64,000 nucleotides of DNA from CAYQQR01 sp964420035 (GTDB lineage Bacteria; Bacteroidota; Bacteroidia; Bacteroidales; SM23-62): assembly GCA_964420035.1 (NCBI GenBank), contig CAYQQR010000012.1, positions 1-64,000 on the forward strand, given 5' to 3'. The position numbers and the translations under genes are program-made. The notes under the pieces are model-generated. The model was not told the DNA's origin. It did not search any database and saw only the letters and a list, made by a program, of their open reading frames with translations. Below are positions 58,998 to 64,000 of this stretch, in pieces (positions within the stretch are counted from its first letter, which is position 1; each line of letters starts with the position of its first letter).

Positions 58998-60230
58998 TTA
59001 TTTATTTGCTTCTCCCGCTTTAATAAGAGCATATTTAGTAGTTATGGAGCCAACGATCTCATAGAAAACGGAAGCGATGATCACGATGCCCAAAACAATA
59101 TCTGCGAATTCGCTGAACTGTGCCTTATCTTGCAGGGTAAGGGCCAAACCGATTACAATTCCTCCCTGGGGTAACAGGGCCCAGGTGGTGTATTTTCTGA
59201 TCCCGGGTTCACTTTTCACCATCATGGCTCCCGATACGGTACCGAACCACTTTCCTGCAAAGCGAAGGAGTATGAATATACCAACCAGCAGCAAAACCTC
59301 TCCCAGGATATCGAAATTCAATTGTATCCCGCTCAGGGTAAAGAAGATCACAAATACCAGCTCTTCCGTATAGCGTTCGAGCAGCATAAAAATTTTCTTG
59401 CTCAAGGGATTATAATTGACTACCACAATGCCCATGCACATACTGGCAAGCAGTTTTTCCAGTTCCAGACTTTCGGCAATGCCAAAACAAGCCAGGATAA
59501 AACCGATCATCATTACGATCAGTACCCCTTCTGTTTCTTTTTTCACCCATTTGGTTACACGGTTCAACAGTATTCCCATCGCCACGCCCAGTGCTATACT
59601 CAATAAGATATCTCCCAGGGTAATTAAGATCTCAATACCTGCATTTCCCGCTTCCCCGTTCATGAACATACCTGCAATGCTTACGGCCAGTACAAAATTC
59701 AGGAAGGTCAGCATATCGTCAATGGCAGCAATACCCAGGGTGGTCGTTGTGATGTTGCCTTCTGCCTTAAGTTCGTTCTTTACTGCAAGAAATGCAGCCG
59801 GATCGGTGGGCAGGGCCAGGGAGCCCAGGACAATGCTCATGGGGACCAGGTAGTTTATGCAGGAACATGCCCCGGGAAAGAGGGTGAAGATCCCGATCAT
59901 TCCCAATGTTGTGATCAATAAGGTCAATTCTGCCTGGTTGATCCCTATGGATATGATGGATTTCCCCAGCGGCTTGATCTTCTTTCTGTGCAGGCCACCC
60001 CCGATCGAAAAGGCAATAACGGAAAGGGCCATATCCAGGGGAATGTGACTGAGTTCCGTGAATTTGCTTTCCGTTACAAAATCGAAGAAAAGATGGGGGT
60101 TCAATAACAATCCGGCTACCAGATATCCGCTTGCTTTAGGCAGGTTGATCTTATTGGCCAGTTCCCCGAAAATAAACCCGGCAATAATCACAATCCCCGA
60201 CAATACAATATAGTTAAAACTGAAGTCCAT
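58998..60230 (-). CDS. Cation:proton antiporter (CPA2/KefB-type)
   Basis: A 410-residue, about 12-helix membrane transporter of the monovalent cation:proton antiporter-2 type (Na+/H+ or K+/H+ exchange). Motifs: GFIFGELANKINLPKASGYLVAGLLL in the N-terminal half, the Asp pair-like TDPAAFLAVKNEL in TM5, and an Asp in IAAIDDMLTFL near the middle. It lacks C-terminal RCK/TrkA domains found on KefB/C, so the regulatory gating is absent or is done elsewhere. Probably serves pH or Na+ homeostasis. Confidence 0.9.
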   Translation of the reverse strand: MDFSFNYIVLSGIVIIAGFIFGELANKINLPKASGYLVAGLLLNPHLFFDFVTESKFTELSHIPLDMALSVIAFSIGGGLHRKKIKPLGKSIISIGINQAELTLLITTLGMIGIFTLFPGACSCINYLVPMSIVLGSLALPTDPAAFLAVKNELKAEGNITTTTLGIAAIDDMLTFLNFVLAVSIAGMFMNGEAGNAGIEILITLGDILLSIALGVAMGILLNRVTKWVKKETEGVLIVMMIGFILACFGIAESLELEKLLASMCMGIVVVNYNPLSKKIFMLLERYTEELVFVIFFTLSGIQLNFDILGEVLLLVGIFILLRFAGKWFGTVSGAMMVKSEPGIRKYTTWALLPQGGIVIGLALTLQDKAQFSEFADIVLGIVIIASVFYEIVGSITTKYALIKAGEANK

Positions 60231-60319
60231 ATCTATACCATTCTGAATTCCAAATTCTAGTCATTCCATCCTGAATCCTTACCTCATGCTATCTGTATCT
60301 TCGTTTAACTTCTTTCTCA

Positions 60320-61411
60320 CTATGGTTCAAGGATCTTGCTTTTTACAATATTATTGAATTTGTCCACCTCTTCCACCTGCGGACTGTGGGCTGAATTTTC
60401 GAAGCTTAAAAATTCCTTGCGGGGTGCTTTCAGCTGATCATGGAATTCCTTCGCCAGGATATATGGAGTCTGGTAGTCATACTTCCCCTGGAAGATATAA
60501 ACCGGGATCTGCACACTATCGATTTCATCGAACAGATTTCTATACATCACTTCGGTCCAAAGATGCCTCAGGGAAAATACACCGCCTCTCAAATAATTCA
60601 GCTTATCCCCAAGTGTGTATTCCCCGGCATTCAGGATCATCTTTACCGCCGGCCACCTCCCTGTCGTTTCCCGCGTGATCCCTCCCCTGAAATTGCTCGC
60701 GTACTTACGCTGGATCCTCAGGTAATTGAACCAGGTTCTAGCATCGGCCAGTGAATCGGGGAAACTGACCCCGGACAAGGCCCTGAGTGCCTTTTTATCA
60801 TTCTGCTGAGCAGCTTGTTCTTTTACCCATTCAAAGGCAATCCTTTCCCCCCGGTATTGATGACAAACCTGCCCTATACCGAAAAATACATGGAACAGGT
60901 CCGGATGACGATACACCGTTTGGATACCCAGGAAGGAGCCCCAGGAATGTCCCATCAGGTATATCTTGTCTTTGTCAAACCGGTCGATAAGCATTTTGCT
61001 GAGCTGGCGGGTATCTTGCACCATTTGATCCAGGGTCATGCTCTCCGGATCGATTTTCCCTGAAAAGGATTTCCCGGCTCCCCGTTCTTCCCAGTAGACC
61101 ATTACATAGTTTTCTTCAAGTCCCGGGTTCAGTTCATTCATCAGGGCAACTTCGGGAGCTCCGGGTCCGCCGTGCAGGAACAGGATTACCGGTCTGGTAG
61201 AGTCCATTCCCCGGATGATGATATACTGGTCCAGTCCTCCCAGGTTCACCTTTTCAATCCGGGCAACGCTTTCCCGGATCTTTTTACCATGCGCATCCGT
61301 AACTGGTTGTGTTGTACCCGGGCTTTTCAGCCAAATGATAAACAATAGTATGATAATGATGACGGCCAGTCCTCCCGCGATGAACAAGAGTCCTTTGAAA
61401 ATTTTTTCCAC
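60320..61411 (-). CDS. Alpha/beta hydrolase (proline iminopeptidase-like)
   Basis: A 363-residue serine hydrolase starting at GTG. A single N-terminal membrane helix (about 9-28) anchors it. HGGPGAPE is the oxyanion motif of prolyl aminopeptidases, WEERGAGKSFSG is the DQRGxGxS-like segment, GHSWGSFLGI contains the nucleophilic Ser, and FQGKYDYQTP and ENSAHSPQVEEV hold the Asp and His. The family cuts N-terminal proline from peptides, but many members act on other amides and esters. No operon partner is evident. Confidence 0.88.
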   Translation of the reverse strand: MEKIFKGLLFIAGGLAVIIIILLFIIWLKSPGTTQPVTDAHGKKIRESVARIEKVNLGGLDQYIIIRGMDSTRPVILFLHGGPGAPEVALMNELNPGLEENYVMVYWEERGAGKSFSGKIDPESMTLDQMVQDTRQLSKMLIDRFDKDKIYLMGHSWGSFLGIQTVYRHPDLFHVFFGIGQVCHQYRGERIAFEWVKEQAAQQNDKKALRALSGVSFPDSLADARTWFNYLRIQRKYASNFRGGITRETTGRWPAVKMILNAGEYTLGDKLNYLRGGVFSLRHLWTEVMYRNLFDEIDSVQIPVYIFQGKYDYQTPYILAKEFHDQLKAPRKEFLSFENSAHSPQVEEVDKFNNIVKSKILEP

Positions 61412-61621
61412 ATTAATATGCTCATTTAGATTATGCTTGTCTTATTAAGCATCTTCTATTCGTGTTAATTGCTATTTGTTCCGGCTAATCTCTGAATGAT
61501 CAGTGTTGCCGGCAATGATTCCAGTAAGCTCAGGGGCAGGGTCATGTACAGAAGCCATGCTGGCAATACGCTTTCAATTCTATTTATTGGTTCGACGGGT
61601 TGTGGAACAAAGCAACCCGGA

Positions 61622-61801
61622 TCACGCCCCTATGTATTTTAATGCCTCATAGACCAGAAAAGCCGGCCATACCAGGGCTTTTAGGAATCCGAGTACGCCC
61701 ATCCAGAAGGTGGTGGCTGATGAAATAAAATAAATCGCTGCTCCGATGAGGCCCAGGCCGTAAACCGCGCCTGCAGCAGGGGTGCAATCTCTTTGTGCCA
61801 T
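61622..61801 (-). CDS. Short hydrophobic membrane protein, 59 residues
   Basis: A 59-codon reading frame (ATG 61801, TGA 61622) encoding MAQRDCTPAAGAVYGLGLIG, a first helix, an FISSATTFWMGVLGFLKALV stretch and a second helix ending in EALKYIGA. Two closely spaced hydrophobic helices with charged ends and normal codon use suggest a real small inner-membrane protein. A TTG-N18-TAATTTCT promoter-like sequence lies about 20-45 bases upstream. The function is unknown. Such proteins sit next to DUF2892 genes in many Bacteroidota. Confidence 0.7.
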   Translation of the reverse strand: MAQRDCTPAAGAVYGLGLIGAAIYFISSATTFWMGVLGFLKALVWPAFLVYEALKYIGA

Positions 61802-61875
61802 GGTTGTGGTTTTATTGGTTTAAGTGAGAAATTATGGGTTTTGATAAGAGACAATTTCGTTTGATTGGATTCGAA

Positions 61876-62088
61876 TCATTCCGTTGCTTTTGCCTTGCAA
61901 GTTCGTATTCCAAACGGGGCATAGAGAGGACAGAATCCTATGATACTGGTGAGAAGAAATACTCCGGCAACAACCAATAATACGATGCCCAAGGTTCCCG
62001 TAATAACATCTGTAAAGAAAAGTATGGCAATAATTGCAGTGATTATCACTCTGATAATTCGATCTGCGGTTCCCATGTTTGTTTTCAT
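61876..62088 (-). CDS. DUF2892 (YgaP-like) membrane protein
   Basis: A 70-residue protein starting MKTNMGTADRIIRVIITAI (an in-frame ATG at 62127 gives a Cys/His-bearing extension of 13 residues that is not typical). Two transmembrane helices match DUF2892: GTADRIIRV...LLVVAGVFLLTSIIGFCPLYAPFGIRTCK, in which GFCPLY and the second Cys are conserved. This domain forms the C-terminal membrane part of the rhodanese YgaP. Here it stands alone without a sulfur-transfer domain. It is in tandem with the 59-residue protein. Confidence 0.85.
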   Translation of the reverse strand: MKTNMGTADRIIRVIITAIIAILFFTDVITGTLGIVLLVVAGVFLLTSIIGFCPLYAPFGIRTCKAKATE

Positions 62089-62304
62089 TTTGAGCTGCCT
62101 TTTGATTATACAATTATGACAGGACAAATATAGGGTGCTGAAATGAAAAAATCAGTGAACCTCGTTAAGAAGTCAGGGATTTTTCGTACCATCAGGTATA
62201 TCATACAGGTCAGGTTTTTCAGATGATCCATTCGGGCTCCTGCAATGCCGGTGTTTTATCAGGTCTTTTATCCGTATCCCATGAATTGGTGTAGATGCGG
62301 TTTA

Positions 62305-62997
62305 TTAAAAAACATAGTTGTAGGAAATCCCTGCTCCACCGTAATATCCATATTCTTTAAACACATCTTCCCAGAGGAGTTCATCTACAATGCTGTTTAA
62401 CCTGTCCGCTTCCCTATCATTGATCTCTAACAACGACTGGGTTGCATAATGTTTGAAGGCAGATAATTCAATTACCCAATAGTGATCCTTGTTTTCGCCT
62501 AATTGGAAAGTTCTTCCCATCCTGATACCCGCGGCATACATCACCAATCCCAATCTTATGTCAATTCCATCGCGAAAGCGAGGGTACAGGTTCAGGATGC
62601 TTTCGCCCGTCGCGGCCTCAACCAGTTCTGTCGGGGTATCCGAAGCAGTTAGAAAATCAAATCGCAGTTCCGGTCCTGCATACCAGTTTTTATTCCTGCC
62701 GAATTTATAACTGGCACCCAGTCCGTTCATCCATCCGAACCGGAAAGCCGATTCAAGCATATTGATATACACATCTTCCGTGCCAAATGCTTCAAGTAAA
62801 TTCAGGATCATGCCCGAATAAGGTTTGGCCAGTATACCTGTCCTGAAACCGTAATCCGTATGTTCATATTGCAAATTTACTCCCGCGTAGTGCTGGTAGG
62901 GAATGTCGGTTCCAAAAGAAATACCGAATTTTTGTGCATCGATTGACTTTGGCAAAATCGACAAGATTATTGCCGCGGTGATCAGGCCATGTTTCAT
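62305..62997 (-). CDS. Predicted outer membrane beta-barrel protein
   Basis: A 230-residue protein with signal peptide MKHGLITAAIILSILPKSIDA. The mature part consists of short amphipathic strands with Gly turns (FGISFGTDIPYQHYAGVNLQYEHTDYGFRTGILAKPY, WYAGPELRFDFL, LGLVMYAAGIRMGRTFQ) and ends in the aromatic GGAGISYNYVF with C-terminal Phe, the mark of outer-membrane insertion. About eight to ten strands are expected. No family is recognised. An uninterpreted short coding-like fragment follows its stop (62219-62302). Confidence 0.7.
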   Translation of the reverse strand: MKHGLITAAIILSILPKSIDAQKFGISFGTDIPYQHYAGVNLQYEHTDYGFRTGILAKPYSGMILNLLEAFGTEDVYINMLESAFRFGWMNGLGASYKFGRNKNWYAGPELRFDFLTASDTPTELVEAATGESILNLYPRFRDGIDIRLGLVMYAAGIRMGRTFQLGENKDHYWVIELSAFKHYATQSLLEINDREADRLNSIVDELLWEDVFKEYGYYGGAGISYNYVF

Positions 62998-63067
62998 TAA
63001 TGGTTGGAATGAATCGGATTGTGTAAACCGCGAATTATTGATATTCTGTTCAAAGTGAGCTTTTTAA

Positions 63068-64000
63068 TCATTCTACAGAATAATCATAAGGATATTCATG
63101 CAATATCATGCCCCCCTCGTCCGTCACCCGGAAAATATCTTCGAAGCGGACTCCTCCGGTACCCGGTACCGCCAGTATGGTATGACCCACGGTCACGGTC
63201 ATATCCTTTTTGAGTATTGTTTTACCATGTGCAGGAATGATGGTTGAGGCCGGGTTTTCTTCAAAGCGCAGACCGATACCGTGGGATATGCCCTTGATAT
63301 GATAATCTCCCAGCCCGTGTTGCTCACAGATCTCTTTGCCCGATTTATCCAGTTGTGCGGGCGTGTTTCCGGGTTTCAGCTTTTTCCTGGCGGCTTCATG
63401 CATTTCCTTGTAGGTATCGAATAATTTCTGCTGCATCTCACCGGGTTTTCCTATCACAAATGTTCTTGCAAGATTGGAACAGTAGCCTTCGTACATGGGA
63501 GTCAGGTCGATCACCACCAGGTCGCCTTCCCTGATGGGATCCCTGGTCACGGTTCCGTGGATCCAGCAGCTTCTTTTACCCGCGTTGATGTGCATGGGCG
63601 TACTGGTTCCTTCCGCCCCGGCCTTCATCATGGTATAAGTGATCTCTGTAGCCAGTTCATGACCGGTGATGCCGGGCTTCAATAATTTTTTGGCAGTGTC
63701 CATTCCCTTCGTTGCTATGGACTGGGCTTTGGTCATTTTATCAATTTCTTCTTCATCCTTGATCATTCTCAACGGGTCCATGACCGGGTCGGACGGGACC
63801 AGCTCGACCTGCTTGTTGACATTCCGGAACAGGTCCGCCAGGAAAGCCGGTGTGTGGAACCACATCTGCATGCCGACCCTGGGACGTTCCCTATGGCTCA
63901 TACCCGGGGGGGGACCCTCGAACAGCTCCCTGAATACCTCCCTGACGTTGGAGATCTGTTCACCGATATGGCTGAAAACCTTGATCTCTGAATCGCCTAT
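63068..64000 (-). CDS. M24-family metallopeptidase (Xaa-Pro peptidase-like), truncated by the window edge
   Basis: At least 310 residues; the reading frame continues past 64000, so the N-terminus is missing. The M24 pita-bread domain spans about residues 75-305 of this part: HINAGKRSCW, GDLVVIDLTPMYEGYCSNLA, ISHGIGLRFEENP and GVRFEDIF. Four of five metal ligands are seen (Asp, His, Glu, Glu); the second Asp of the D-x10-D pair is Asn (codon at 63473-63475). Members cut N-terminal X-Pro bonds or, as pseudopeptidases, bind substrates without cutting. The upstream continuation (DSEIKVFSHIGEQISNVREVF) resembles the creatinase-type N-domain linker. Confidence 0.85.
   Translation of the reverse strand: MGDSEIKVFSHIGEQISNVREVFRELFEGPPPGMSHRERPRVGMQMWFHTPAFLADLFRNVNKQVELVPSDPVMDPLRMIKDEEEIDKMTKAQSIATKGMDTAKKLLKPGITGHELATEITYTMMKAGAEGTSTPMHINAGKRSCWIHGTVTRDPIREGDLVVIDLTPMYEGYCSNLARTFVIGKPGEMQQKLFDTYKEMHEAARKKLKPGNTPAQLDKSGKEICEQHGLGDYHIKGISHGIGLRFEENPASTIIPAHGKTILKKDMTVTVGHTILAVPGTGGVRFEDIFRVTDEGGMILHEYPYDYSVE

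Noticed and set aside
61465..61629. A 54-codon open frame on the minus strand overlapping the stop of the 59-residue gene, with a hydrophobic stretch (LPAWLLYMTLPLSLLESLP)
   Set aside because: It has no ATG, GTG or TTG at a sensible distance from its start, begins right after a stop codon, and no homologue is recognised. It may be a relic, but this cannot be shown.
61622..61801. Attributing the 59-residue frame to chance
   Set aside because: Retained as a gene instead: two well-formed helices, charged ends, clean start and stop, and position beside DUF2892 make chance unlikely.

Overview
The window comes from a member of the Bacteroidota, most likely an anaerobic or facultative, Bacteroidales/Marinilabiliales-like lineage. 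The signs are type IX secretion (T9SS) C-terminal sorting domains on two cell-surface proteins, SprB-type repeats, a TonB receptor with a carboxypeptidase-regulatory N-domain, an HU-CCDC81/SPOR protein, an rseC-rnfBCDGEA operon, an OtsA-OtsB fusion, and several promoter-like sites of the Bacteroidota type (TTTG about 19 bases before TAnnTTTG). No tRNA, rRNA, CRISPR array, intact insertion sequence or prophage was seen.

Layout. 1-830: a decayed NtrC-type regulator among palindromic repeats. 834-7540: a sugar-phosphate block with a GNAT acetyltransferase overlapping otsAB, and divergent from it a beta-phosphoglucomutase/GH65 phosphorylase fusion followed by a uridine-kinase-like P-loop kinase. 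7613-14914: envelope and secreted proteins (FadL-type porin, Omp85-type barrel, membrane-anchored EEP-family enzyme, penicillin-acylase-type Ntn hydrolase). 15006-17809: a receiver-only response regulator, a sulfatase remnant, the HU/SPOR protein and a polyphosphate glucokinase. 17932-24192: the Rnf ferredoxin:NAD+ oxidoreductase operon, with an FkbM methyltransferase directly behind it. 24318-33361: a VWA protein, RecG, an SprB-repeat T9SS protein, a methyltransferase, an ABC ATPase, a PduO-type cobalamin adenosyltransferase and a DUF2795 protein. 33342-40587: an envelope-assembly run (guaB, three SurA/PpiC-type chaperones, OstA/LptA-like protein). 40791-47100: RecQ, a FemAB-like protein, and a His-rich small protein upstream of a TonB receptor. 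47328-50861: a giant BspA-like surface protein with two near-identical halves. 50932-64000: a truncated beta-carbonic anhydrase, TspO-related protein, SDR, methyltransferases, ion exchangers, small membrane proteins, and a window-edge M24 peptidase.

Genes that plausibly work together: OtsAB makes trehalose from UDP-glucose and glucose-6-phosphate. The GH65/beta-PGM fusion could phosphorolyse a disaccharide and feed glucose-6-phosphate back. The polyphosphate glucokinase would re-phosphorylate free glucose. The PPIase trio and the OstA-like protein serve outer-membrane protein and LPS biogenesis, which the many barrel proteins here require.

The most unusual content is between the genes. I see at least four families of short repeats: double-hairpin REP-like elements, decamer arrays with a GGT-n7 rhythm, a 27-bp dispersed repeat and gene-terminal palindromes. 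Three genes (EEP protein, rnfG, TspO-like) appear to have had their stop codons displaced, so that repeat DNA encodes their C-terminal tails. Four gene relics (NtrC-type regulator, sulfatase, carbonic anhydrase, DUF427) also sit in the intergenic gaps.
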